Assembly (NCBI RefSeq): GCF_014203325.1
Contig: NZ_JACHIV010000001.1
Coordinates: 2,481,501-2,545,500, forward strand
Direction: 5' to 3'
Origin: Saccharopolyspora gloriosae
Lineage (GTDB): Bacteria; Actinomycetota; Actinomycetes; Mycobacteriales; Pseudonocardiaceae
DNA: 64,000 bases
Shown: positions 10,197 through 17,910 of the stretch, piece by piece
Numbering within the stretch: position 1 is the first letter of the stretch
How the letters are laid out: the number at the start of each line of letters is the position of its first letter
The notes under the pieces: generated by a model
What the model was told of the DNA's origin: nothing
Database searches by the model: none
Seen by the model: only the letters and a program-made list of their open reading frames with translations
Made by a program: the position numbers and the translations under genes

Positions 10197-11603
10197 ATGC
10201 GTGCTCAAGAGCAACCGGGCCTCCCGCGGGTCACAGCCCAGCCGGACCCGGCGCCGGATACGGCGAGGTGGGGAGGACTGCGCGCCGCGCTCGTGCACCA
10301 CGACCCGCAGGTGTCCGACGTCGCCTTCGCCCGGCTCGCCCGCGAGCTGCTCGACCCGGCGGCGGCCGGCCCGGCCGACCTGGTCGGCCCGGTCGAGGTC
10401 CTCACCGGCTCCCCGCACCCCAACCGGGCGCGGGTGGCGCTGCTGCTGGGCGTGCTGCTCGGCGACGACGAGAGCAGTTCGTACCTGCCGGGACAGATCA
10501 AGGGCGTGCTCGGCGACCGGCTCGACGCGTCGATGCGGCTGCTGGAGCGGGCCGACACCGAGCCGTGCCTGCGCACCGCGCTGCTGCACCTGCTGATGCA
10601 CCTGCCGGAGCAGCGCGACCGGATCTCGCCGGTGCTGCCGGCGGATCTGGACGAGCACGACGCCGCCCGGCTCCGCCGCTGCTTGACCGTCCCCGACTTC
10701 ACCGATCCGAGCTGTGCGGCGGGAATCGGCCGGGCCTGGCCGTCCCCGGCGCACTGGGGGAGCCTCGCGCCGATCACCGGTCCGGTCCGAGCCGGTGCGG
10801 AGCTCGCCGAGCTGTGGGACGCCGAGACCGCCGCGCTGCGCGCCTACCAGGGCGCGCGCGCCGAGCACGAGATCCACCACGCGTTCGGCTGGCCGGAGCT
10901 GCCGGAACCGCCGGAACCCGTCACGCCCGCGTCCGGCGCCTACCGGCGGCTGCTGGAGCAGGAGTCGACGGCGGGCCAGCGCATCGAATTGCTGCGCGCG
11001 GAGTCGGGCGCGGTACCGGGCGGGAACTGGGACCGGTCGGTCACGGCGTGGGACGAGGACGCCTACCTGCGGCGGAACCTGCGCCCGGCGCCGGGGCCGG
11101 TGCTGGACGTGGCCTGCGGCACCGGGCGCTGGACGCGGGTGCTGGCCGAGCAGGTCGGCCCGGACCGGGTGCTCGGCCTGGACTCGGCGGCGCCGTTGCT
11201 GGAGGTGGCGCGCGCGGCGGTCCCGGGCGTGCTGTTCACCGAGGGCGACGCGCGGGCGCTGCCGTTCCCGGACGCCTTCCTCGGCGCGGTGAACTGCTCC
11301 GACGCGCTGCACCTGCTGCCCGAGCCGCAGCGGGTGATCGCGGAAGTGGCGCGCTGCCTGCATCCGGCGGGCACCTTCACGGCGACCACCTACCGGCCGG
11401 GGACGCGCGCGTTCCAGCGCTACTTCCAGCGCTGCCACGAGCGGGTGTTCGGGCTGCGGTCGTTCGAACCGGAGACGATCGCCGAGGCGTTCGGGTCGGT
11501 CGGATTGGACGTGGTGGATTCCAGCGGGCCCGGCTCCTTCCTGTACCTCACCGCCCGCCGCCGGGCCGTCGGACGCGGCGGAATGGGGGCGGTGGCGGTC
11601 TGA
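10197..11603 (+). CDS. Class I SAM-dependent methyltransferase with large helical N-terminal domain
   Basis: A 468-residue protein. The C-terminal part (about residues 280-460) is a Rossmann-fold methyltransferase with motif I VLDVACGTGRW at about residue 301, the acidic post-I strand GLDSA, and the UbiE-like motif ALPFPDAFLGAVNCSDALHLL. The N-terminal 170 residues are Leu/Ala-rich helices resembling HEAT repeats, perhaps binding a protein or large substrate. ATG at 10197 has a good AAGGAG site eight bases away. It is monocistronic, divergent from the ACP-like/geosmin genes, and followed by a strong hairpin. The substrate is unknown and a small-molecule C- or O-methyltransferase is likely. 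Confidence 0.75.
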   Translation: MRAQEQPGLPRVTAQPDPAPDTARWGGLRAALVHHDPQVSDVAFARLARELLDPAAAGPADLVGPVEVLTGSPHPNRARVALLLGVLLGDDESSSYLPGQIKGVLGDRLDASMRLLERADTEPCLRTALLHLLMHLPEQRDRISPVLPADLDEHDAARLRRCLTVPDFTDPSCAAGIGRAWPSPAHWGSLAPITGPVRAGAELAELWDAETAALRAYQGARAEHEIHHAFGWPELPEPPEPVTPASGAYRRLLEQESTAGQRIELLRAESGAVPGGNWDRSVTAWDEDAYLRRNLRPAPGPVLDVACGTGRWTRVLAEQVGPDRVLGLDSAAPLLEVARAAVPGVLFTEGDARALPFPDAFLGAVNCSDALHLLPEPQRVIAEVARCLHPAGTFTATTYRPGTRAFQRYFQRCHERVFGLRSFEPETIAEAFGSVGLDVVDSSGPGSFLYLTARRRAVGRGGMGAVAV

Positions 11604-11723
11604 TCCGCGCTCCGGCGGAATTTCGCCCGGTTTTTTCCAGAATTGCCGGGAACCAATCCGGCCGACTATCCGACGGTCTCGGGCGCCTCGTTCCGCGGAG
11701 GCTCGGCCGAACGTCGCGCACGG

Positions 11724-11772
11724 CCCTTGCCGGAACACCGCGCGAGCATCCGCTCCGATGTTCCGGCAAGGG
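11724..11772. terminator. Hairpin terminator after the methyltransferase gene
   Basis: Perfect 14-bp arms, CCCTTGCCGGAACA (11724-11737) and its complement at 11759-11772, with a 21-base loop, 120 bp beyond the methyltransferase stop. It separates that gene from the riboswitch operon. Confidence 0.65.
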
Positions 11773-11878
11773 TCATCGACGTCATAGTTCTTTCGGCGGC
11801 GCCGGTTTTCCGGCGCTCATACCTGCGCGGACGCAGTTTCCGCGTGTCGTCGCTGCTGCGTTCCGACGTCCGGCGCAC

Positions 11879-11907
11879 TTGACATTCCTCAGCGGGACTG
11901 CGAACTT
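11879..11907 (+). promoter_or_regulatory. Candidate promoter of the riboswitch operon
   Basis: TTGACA at 11879-11884 is a consensus -35 hexamer. A weak -10-like GAACTT follows after 17 bases (11902-11907). A start near 11914 would place the riboswitch aptamer at the very 5' end of the transcript, as expected. Confidence 0.45.
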
Positions 11908-11924
11908 TTCACCCGTTCAAGCGA

Positions 11925-12065
11925 CGGTGTTCAGGAAGCCGGTGTGACTCCGGCGCGGTCCCGCCACTGTGAGTGGGGAGCCCGCCTCCACCCGTGCCAC
12001 TGCCCGACAGGGTGGGAAGGCCGGAGGCCAGGGTTCTGATCCACGAGCCAGGACACTGGCATCGT
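11925..12065 (+). ncRNA. Cobalamin (B12) riboswitch
   Basis: The sequence contains the conserved core of the cobalamin aptamer in order: GCCGGTGTGACTCCGGC, then GCGGTCCCGCCACTGTGAG (about 11955-11973), then GGGAAGGCCGGAGGCC (about 12015-12029), and the closing GAGCCAGGACACTGGC at 12045-12060. These riboswitches bind adenosylcobalamin or related cobamides and usually repress B12 synthesis, cobalt uptake or B12-independent isozymes. The genes behind it are none of the common targets. The candidate expression platform is a GCGCCC/GGGCGC hairpin at 12131-12145. Confidence 0.93.
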
Positions 12066-12110
12066 CGTACCGATTCGTACGGGGTCGCGGAGCTCCGGAG
12101 GAGGTACGTG

Positions 12111-12185
12111 GTGCTGCGCATCGACGCATCGCGCCCGACGGGCGCAACTTTCCCCTCGGACCCTTGTGGTCTCCCCCGGGCGTAG
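12111..12185 (+). CDS. Possible 24-residue upstream ORF between riboswitch and first gene
   Basis: A GTG at 12111 follows an almost perfect Shine-Dalgarno GGAGGAGG (12097-12104) at six bases and opens a frame of 24 codons ending TAG at 12183-12185, reading VLRIDASRPTGATF onwards. The ribosome-binding site is stronger than that of the following gene (GTG 12229). The hairpin at 12131-12145 lies inside this frame, so translation would disrupt it. It could be a regulatory leader, or the riboswitch may act by hiding this site. There is no homology I recognise. Confidence 0.4.
   Translation: MLRIDASRPTGATFPSDPCGLPRA
12131..12145 (+). terminator. Candidate riboswitch expression-platform hairpin
   Basis: GCGCCC-GAC-GGGCGC forms a perfect 6-bp stem with a three-base loop, followed by AACTTTCCCC. 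It lies about 70 bases after the aptamer and could be an intrinsic terminator used when cobalamin is bound. The poor T run makes this uncertain. Confidence 0.4.
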
Positions 12186-12228
12186 CCCGCCTTCGATCGT
12201 CGCTGACCGGACCGGCTTCGGGAGACAC

Positions 12229-13071
12229 GTGCGTCCTGTTCCTGCCACCACTGATCAGTCCTATTCGGACTCGTTGATCGAGTCCGCTCTGGCCGGCGCG
12301 TTCTGCGGCGCCGACGGGGGAACACCGCAGCAGACCACGGCCGCGGTGGCGTTCCTGACCGTGCAGGCCGCCCGGCACACCGGTCGCGGCACCGGCTACG
12401 TCAACACCGTGCTCAGCGTGCGGGTCGGCCCGGCCGTCGGTTCCTGCGCCGTGGAACCCGGCGCGCTCGACGAGGACGCGGTGCGCGACACCGTCGGGCG
12501 CAGCGTCGCCGAACTGCTGGCGCACCCGCTGCGCCCGGTCCGGGTGGCCGCGCTGGACGCCTACCTCGCCGCGACCACTCCGCACGGCGCGCACCCGCTG
12601 GCCCGCCAGGTACGGGTCCCGGCGGGGGATTCGCTGGCGAAGTCGATGGCGCGGGCCCGCGCGGTGGCCGCGATCACCCGGGCCCCCGAGGGCGGCCGGG
12701 TGGCGGTGATCGGCGTGGTGAACTCGCTGCTCGCCGCGTTGCGGGAGCGCGGGCTGACCTGCGTTCCGTGCGACCTCAAGGGTGGCCGGACCGAGTGGGA
12801 CGAGCCGATCCTGACCGACCACGCGGCCGCGATCGAGGGCGCCGACGCGGTGCTGGCCTCGGGAATGGTGCTCGGCAACGGCACGTTCGACGAGATCGCC
12901 GCGGCCTGCGCGGCGCGCGACCTGCCGCTGACCCTGTTCGCCCAGACCGGGGCCGCGGTGCTGCGGGAACTGCTCGGCGGCCCGGTGCAGGCGCTATCGG
13001 CGGAGCCGTACCCGTTCTTCTGGCTCTCCGGCGAGGAGACCACGATCCACACCTACGAGGCGCCGCGATGA
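12229..13071 (+). CDS. Rossmann-like protein of the DUF364 type (putative heavy-metal chelation protein)
   Basis: A 280-residue protein. The N-terminal 120 residues match the DUF4213-like cap (LIESALAGAFCGADG, then RHTGRGTGYVNTVLSV). Residues 140-280 form a Rossmann-like domain of the DUF364 type: VAVIGVVNSLLAALRERG, the CDLKGGRTEWDE segment, then DAVLASGMVLGNGTFDEIAAA and PYPFF. DUF364 proteins are described as putative heavy-metal chelation proteins, but no reaction is established. GTG 12229 follows GGGAG. It is the first gene behind the cobalamin riboswitch, and its stop overlaps the PLP enzyme start (ATGA). It may act in making or modifying a metal-binding compound. Confidence 0.7.
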   Translation: MRPVPATTDQSYSDSLIESALAGAFCGADGGTPQQTTAAVAFLTVQAARHTGRGTGYVNTVLSVRVGPAVGSCAVEPGALDEDAVRDTVGRSVAELLAHPLRPVRVAALDAYLAATTPHGAHPLARQVRVPAGDSLAKSMARARAVAAITRAPEGGRVAVIGVVNSLLAALRERGLTCVPCDLKGGRTEWDEPILTDHAAAIEGADAVLASGMVLGNGTFDEIAAACAARDLPLTLFAQTGAAVLRELLGGPVQALSAEPYPFFWLSGEETTIHTYEAPR

Positions 13072-14171
13072 CCGGTCGGGCACCGGCCCGGTCCGAGTCG
13101 CCGCTGGACCTGATAGGCAACACCCCGCTGCTGCGCGTCACCACCCCGATCGCCTTCGAGCACCCGGGTTTCTGGGCGAAGCTGGAGGGCGTGGCGCCGG
13201 GCGGGATGAAGGCCAGGGCGGCGCACGCGATGCTGGCGGGCGCGCGCGAGCGCGGCGAGCTGCGCCCCGGCGGCACGGTAGTCGAATCCACCAGCGGCAC
13301 CTTGGGGATCGGCCTGGCGTGCGTCGGGGTGGCGTGGGGGCATCCGGTGGTCGTCGTCGCCGACGACGAGCTCGACGACATGACCCGCGCCCTGCTCACC
13401 GCCTACGGCGTGCGGGTGGAGCTGGTGCGGTCGCCGCACCCGGTGGGCGGTTGGCAGCGCGCCCGGCTGGAGCGGGTGCGGGAGCTGATGGCGACGCTGC
13501 CCGACCCGTACTGGCCGGACCAGTACAACAACCCGGACAACGTCACCGGGTACCACGGGCTGGGCCGCGAACTGCTCGACCAGCTCGACGACGTCGAGGT
13601 CGTGGTGTGCAGCGTCGGCACCGGCGGTCACAGCGCCGGGATCGCGCAGGTGCTGCGCGAGCACCGTCCGGAGGCCCGCCTGGTCGGGGTCGACGCGGCG
13701 GGCTCCACGGTGTTCGGCGATCCGGCGGTGAAGCGCCTGATGCGCGGTCTGGGCAGCAGCATCCACCCGGGCAACGTGGACTACGCGGCGTTCGACGAAG
13801 TGCACTGGGTCGGGGCGGCGGAGGCCGTCGCGGGCTGCCGGCGGCTGGCTGCGGGGTCGTTCGCCACCGGTGGGTGGAGCACCGGCGCGGTGGCGCTGGT
13901 CGCGTCCTGGTGCGCGCGCGAACTGGGCTCAGACCGAGTCGCCGCCGTGTTCCCCGACGGGCCGCACCGGTACTGGCGGACGATCTACGACGCGGACTTC
14001 CACGCCGCCCAGAACCTGCCCGATCCGGTCACCGAACCATCCGAAACGGACGGAATTCCGTCCGAAGTGGACAGCAAGACGAGTTGGAGGAGGTCGCGCA
14101 AGGTGGTCGATCCCTGCGCCCATCGCACCGCCGGTTCGGCGGGCTGCCCGGTCTGCGAGGTGCGGGAATGA
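13068..14171 (+). CDS. Cysteine-synthase-family PLP-dependent enzyme
   Basis: A 367-residue fold-type II PLP enzyme related to cysteine synthase, cystathionine beta-synthase and SbnA (which makes 2,3-diaminopropionate for siderophores). The PLP lysine is K48 in GGMKARAA, STSGTLG (74-80) replaces the usual TSGNTG substrate loop, and the phosphate-binding loop is GTGGHSAG. The catalytic fold ends near residue 325. The remaining tail finishes with C350-x-H352 and C360-P-V-C363, which looks like a metal-binding knuckle. It overlaps both neighbours by 4 bp. Beta-replacement on O-acetyl- or O-phosphoserine is likely. The nucleophile is unknown, and chelator synthesis is an attractive inference. Confidence 0.8.
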   Translation: MTGRAPARSESPLDLIGNTPLLRVTTPIAFEHPGFWAKLEGVAPGGMKARAAHAMLAGARERGELRPGGTVVESTSGTLGIGLACVGVAWGHPVVVVADDELDDMTRALLTAYGVRVELVRSPHPVGGWQRARLERVRELMATLPDPYWPDQYNNPDNVTGYHGLGRELLDQLDDVEVVVCSVGTGGHSAGIAQVLREHRPEARLVGVDAAGSTVFGDPAVKRLMRGLGSSIHPGNVDYAAFDEVHWVGAAEAVAGCRRLAAGSFATGGWSTGAVALVASWCARELGSDRVAAVFPDGPHRYWRTIYDADFHAAQNLPDPVTEPSETDGIPSEVDSKTSWRRSRKVVDPCAHRTAGSAGCPVCEVRE

Positions 14172-15433
14172 ACCGCGCCGCGTTCGCCAGGCTGTCCCCG
14201 GCCGCGAAGCTGCTGGTGATCAACCAGTTCGGCATCAACGTCGGCTTCTACATGCTGATGCCGTTCCTGGCCGCGTACATGAGCGGGAACCTCGGCTACG
14301 GCGCCGCCGTGGTCGGCCTGGTGCTCGGTGTCCGGAACCTGAGCCAGCAGGGCATGTTCCTGCTCGGCGGGACCGCCGCGGACCGGCTCGGCTGCCGCCC
14401 GATGATCATCGCGGGCTGCGCGTTGCGGGTGGTGTCGTTCGGCTTGTTCGCCGTGTTCACCTCGCTGCCGGGCCTGTTCGCCGCGGCGATCCTCACCGGG
14501 CTGGCCGGTGCGCTGTTCAACCCGGCGGTGCGCACCTACCTGATGCACGAGGCGGGGGAGCGGCGAGCCGAGGTGTTCGCCGTGTTCAACGTCTTCCAGC
14601 ACGCGGGCACGCTGGTCGGGCCGCTGCTCGGCGCGGCCCTGCTGGCGGTGGACTTCCGCGTCATCGCGCTGGTGGCGTGCGTGGCGTTCGCGGTGCTCAC
14701 CGCCGCGCAGCTGCTGGTGCTGCCGCACCGGGAGGTCGAGCCGCAGCAGCAGAGCGTGCTGGGCAGCTGGCGGGAAGTGGTGCTCAACCGCCGCTTCCTC
14801 GGCTTCACGCTGTCGTTGTCGGCGTACTTCGCGCTCTACAACCAGCTCTACCTGACGTTGCCGCTGGAGGCGCAGCGCGTGTCCGGCGCGGCGTGGTCGA
14901 TCGCGGTGGTGTTCGGGGTGTCCACCGCGATCGGCGTGTTCGGCCAGGTCCGCATCACCGAGTGGTGCCGCCGGCGGTGGAGCTCCGGGCGGTCGATCGT
15001 GCTGGGCCTGTGCTGCATGGGCGGTTCGTTCGTGCCGCTGATGCTGGCGGCCCCGGTGCTGCCGGAGCGCCTCCCGGTGGCGGGCGCGCTCGGCACGGCG
15101 CTGGCGTTCGTGCCCGTGGTGATCGCGATCGTGCTGTTCACCGTCGGGCAGGCCATGACGAACCCGTTCGCGATGGAGCTGTTGCCCGAGATCGGCAGCG
15201 AACGGCTCGCGGGCACCTACTACGGCTTCTACTACCTGGTCTCCAGCCTGGTGGCGGCCGGGGTGAGCTGGCTGGCGGGTGCCCTGCTGGACGCGTTCGC
15301 CGAGCCGGGCGTGCGGTGGTTGCCGTGGCTGGCGCTGCTGCTGGTCGGCTTGGCGGGAGCCGGGGGCACCGCGCTCATGGAACGGCGCGGAGCGCTCGGC
15401 CGGGCGCGCCAGGAGCAGCCCACGACCGCGTGA
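14168..15433 (+). CDS. MFS transporter
   Basis: A 421-residue major facilitator with about twelve hydrophobic helices. The opening LLVINQFGINVGFYMLMPFLAAYM and the DRLGCRP loop between helices 2 and 3 fit drug:proton-antiporter-like members (MdtH/Bmr-like). The ATGA overlap with the PLP enzyme makes it the third gene of the riboswitch operon. Exporting the compound made by the first two genes is the simplest role. Import of a loaded chelate cannot be excluded, but MFS proteins of this type are mostly exporters. Confidence 0.82.
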   Translation: MNRAAFARLSPAAKLLVINQFGINVGFYMLMPFLAAYMSGNLGYGAAVVGLVLGVRNLSQQGMFLLGGTAADRLGCRPMIIAGCALRVVSFGLFAVFTSLPGLFAAAILTGLAGALFNPAVRTYLMHEAGERRAEVFAVFNVFQHAGTLVGPLLGAALLAVDFRVIALVACVAFAVLTAAQLLVLPHREVEPQQQSVLGSWREVVLNRRFLGFTLSLSAYFALYNQLYLTLPLEAQRVSGAAWSIAVVFGVSTAIGVFGQVRITEWCRRRWSSGRSIVLGLCCMGGSFVPLMLAAPVLPERLPVAGALGTALAFVPVVIAIVLFTVGQAMTNPFAMELLPEIGSERLAGTYYGFYYLVSSLVAAGVSWLAGALLDAFAEPGVRWLPWLALLLVGLAGAGGTALMERRGALGRARQEQPTTA

Positions 15434-15442
15434 CGCGCTGGC

Positions 15443-15494
15443 GACCTCCCGTGCGGCGGTGTATCCCGTGGGCACCAGCCGACCACGGGAGGTC
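15443..15494 (+). promoter_or_regulatory. Hairpin hiding the ribosome-binding site of the SBP56 gene
   Basis: GACCTCCCGTG (15443-15453) pairs perfectly over 11 bases with CACGGGAGGTC (15484-15494), with a 30-base loop. The second arm contains the GGGAGGT Shine-Dalgarno sequence (15487-15493) located six bases before the ATG at 15500. The structure would block initiation unless opened, so it is a candidate translational switch. It is also placed where a terminator for the upstream operon would be, but it has no T run. Confidence 0.6.
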
Positions 15495-15499
15495 CCGGC

Positions 15500-16894
15500 A
15501 TGACCGATCCGACGTTCTACCGCAGCCCCGCCGACGCGATCGCGGCGCCGCGCGAGGAAGTGGCCTACGTGGCGGCTTTCGACCGTTCCGCGAGCCGCCC
15601 GGACGCGATGGCGGTGCTCGACGTGAACCCGTCCTCGCCCGAGTACGGCCGGGTCGTGGGCTGGACCGAGATGCCCGGCACCGGTGACGAGTTGCACCAC
15701 TTCGGGTGGAACGCGTGCAGCAGCGCGCTCCAGCACGAGGGCCACGACATGGCGGGGCTGGCGCGCCGCTACCTGATCGTGCCGGGCCTGCGCTCCTCGC
15801 GGTTGCACGTGCTCGACACCGTCCCGGACCCGAGGGCGCCGCGCCTGGTCAAGACGATCACGGCGGCGGAGCTCTCCGCGAAGGCCGGGTACTCCCGCCC
15901 GCACACGCTGCACTGCGGTCCGGACGGCGTGTTCCTCACCTGCCTCGGCGGCCGGGACGGCGCCGACGGGCCGGGCGGCATCGCGCTGCTGGACCACGAC
16001 TCGTTCGACGTGCTGCGCGCGTGGGAGACCGATCGGGGCCCGCAGCGCCTCGCCTACGACGCCTGGTGGCACCTCAACCGCAACACCCTGATCAGCAGCG
16101 AGTGGGGAGCGCCGTCGCTCATCGAGGACGGTCTGGTGCCGGAGCGGCTGCTGGCCCACGAGTACGGCCACGCCCTGCACTTCTGGGACCTCGCGGCCGG
16201 CGCGCACCGGCAGCGCGTGGACCTGGGCGAGCAGCACCAGATGGTGCTGGAGCTGCGCCCGTCGCACGACCCGGAAGCGACCTGGGGCTTCGCCGGAGTG
16301 GTGGTCTCCACCGAGGACCTGTCGGCGTCGGTGTGGCGCTGGCACCTCGACGGCGAGAAGTGGCGGGCGGACAAGGTGATCACGGTGCCCGCCGCGCCCG
16401 CCGACCCGGACGCGCTGCCCCCGGCGTTGCGCCCGTTCGGCGCGGTACCACCGCTGATCACCGACATCGACCTGTCCGTCGACGACCGGTTCCTGTACGT
16501 GTCCTGCTGGGGGACCGGCGAGCTCAAGCAGTTCGACGTCACCGATCCCGCGTCCCCGCGCGAAACCGGTTCCGTCCGGCTCGGTGGCATCACCGCCCAC
16601 CACGAGCACCCGGCCGCGCCCGGCGAACCGCTCTCCGGCGGACCGCAGATGGTGGAGGTCAGCCGCGACGGCCGCCGGGTGTACGTGACGAACTCCCTCT
16701 ACGGCGCCTGGGACGACCAGTTCTACCCGGACGGCGTGGGCGCCTGGATGGCCAAGCTCGACGCCGACCCGGCGGGCGGGCTCGCCGTCGACACGGGTTT
16801 CTTCCCGCACGGCGCGGATTTCCGCGGTCTCCGCACCCACCAGGTCCGCCTCCAAGGCGGCGACGCCTCGTCGGACTCCTACTGCTACCGGTGA
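15500..16894 (+). CDS. Selenium-binding protein 56 family / methanethiol oxidase
   Basis: A 464-residue SBP56-family protein, about the family length. Bacterial members studied are copper-dependent methanethiol oxidases forming formaldehyde, H2S and H2O2 in the cell envelope or cytosol. Family signatures include LHHFGWNACSS, SRPHTLHCGP, EWGAPS, AHEYGHALHFWDL, WGFAGVV, LITDIDLSVDDRFLYVSCWGTGELKQFDV and GGPQMVEVSRDGRRVYVTNSLY. The conserved histidines (HTLHC, HHEH) are the likely metal ligands. I see no Sec-type signal peptide. It lies 66 bp after the MFS gene behind a hairpin that covers its ribosome-binding site, so it may share the riboswitch transcript but be controlled separately. The link could be sulfur chemistry. 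Confidence 0.87.
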   Translation: MTDPTFYRSPADAIAAPREEVAYVAAFDRSASRPDAMAVLDVNPSSPEYGRVVGWTEMPGTGDELHHFGWNACSSALQHEGHDMAGLARRYLIVPGLRSSRLHVLDTVPDPRAPRLVKTITAAELSAKAGYSRPHTLHCGPDGVFLTCLGGRDGADGPGGIALLDHDSFDVLRAWETDRGPQRLAYDAWWHLNRNTLISSEWGAPSLIEDGLVPERLLAHEYGHALHFWDLAAGAHRQRVDLGEQHQMVLELRPSHDPEATWGFAGVVVSTEDLSASVWRWHLDGEKWRADKVITVPAAPADPDALPPALRPFGAVPPLITDIDLSVDDRFLYVSCWGTGELKQFDVTDPASPRETGSVRLGGITAHHEHPAAPGEPLSGGPQMVEVSRDGRRVYVTNSLYGAWDDQFYPDGVGAWMAKLDADPAGGLAVDTGFFPHGADFRGLRTHQVRLQGGDASSDSYCYR

Positions 16895-17069
16895 GCGCCG
16901 CCGGGCACGGGGCGACGCGGGGACGGCGACCTCCCCAGCGTCGGCGCATGACTTGAGCCACTTCCGCGGATCTTGTTCCGGATCGGATTTGACCATGCCG
17001 CGTCGGCACGGTTTTGACTGACCTCGTCCACGCCGGGGAACCGCCCCGGCCGAGTCGCGAGGGAACGCC

Positions 17070-17714
17070 ATGAACCTGCCGCTGCCGCACGAGATGTACC
17101 TGCTCTGCTACGACGTGGAGAAGGGCCGGATCGAATCCAGCAGCGCCCTGGTGCGCGGTCAGCTCGTGCGCGCCGCCGCTGTGGCCGACCTGGCCCTCGC
17201 CGGATGGTTCCGGGACGAGGCGGGCAAAGCCGCCCGTACCAGCACCGAAACCCCGGATGATCCGTTCCTCGCGGAGGTCCTGGACCACGTGTCCCCGGAT
17301 CGGCCGCGCCGGTGGTTCACCGTCGTGGACCACAGCTGGCACACGGCGGAAGCGACCATGCGAGACCTGCTCGCCGCCACCGGCGTCATCACTGCCGACC
17401 GCCGCCGGGCGCTGGGCCTGTTCCCGGTCCACGACATCGCCCTGCCCGACCCCGAGCGGGTCCGCCTCCTGCAAGGGCGGGTGCGCGACGCGGTGCTGGG
17501 CGGCCACGACCCGGCCGGGATCGCGATCGAGGACGCGGTGCTCGCCACGTTCGCCCTGCAAGGAGACGTGCGCACCGCGTTCAGTCCGAAGGAGCGCCGC
17601 GCGCACCGCGACGTGGTCCGGTCCCTGGCCGATCGCGTCGACTCCGACCTCCCCGGCCTGCGCAAGGCGCTTGACTACTCCATCGCGGCCCGCCGCGCGG
17701 GCGCGACGAGCTGA
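17070..17714 (+). CDS. GPP34 (Golgi phosphoprotein 3-like) family protein
   Basis: A 214-residue GPP34-domain protein. The eukaryotic relatives GOLPH3/Vps74 bind phosphatidylinositol 4-phosphate on Golgi membranes. Many actinobacteria carry paralogues of unknown function. The opening LPLPHEMYLLCYDVEKGRI corresponds to the conserved LxEEhxLLxLDxxxG start, followed by the helical LVRAAAVADLALAGWF and the C-terminal IEDAVLATFALQGDVRTAFSPKERR. It is likely a cytoplasmic or peripheral membrane protein. There is no operon partner within 175 bp. Confidence 0.8.
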   Translation: MNLPLPHEMYLLCYDVEKGRIESSSALVRGQLVRAAAVADLALAGWFRDEAGKAARTSTETPDDPFLAEVLDHVSPDRPRRWFTVVDHSWHTAEATMRDLLAATGVITADRRRALGLFPVHDIALPDPERVRLLQGRVRDAVLGGHDPAGIAIEDAVLATFALQGDVRTAFSPKERRAHRDVVRSLADRVDSDLPGLRKALDYSIAARRAGATS

Positions 17715-17910
17715 GCGAGTATCGACCACCGCCGAGTACCTGCGTCACCGCCGTGTTCGTCCGCGCGTCGGCGCAGGACGTCGAGCGGTGGCCGGCCGAC
17801 CAGGACCGGTTGCCCGCCGGCCCGCCCCCGGCGGCATTCGCCTCGCCGGGCTCGTTTCCCGGACCACGACGTCGTTCCGACCGATGCCGAGCGGCGGCTA
17901 GATTCGGGGG

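Noticed and set aside
13985-17071. A 1028-codon open frame on the minus strand
   Set aside because: It is antisense to the MFS and SBP56 genes with a His/Arg/Gly-rich translation and no recognisable domain.
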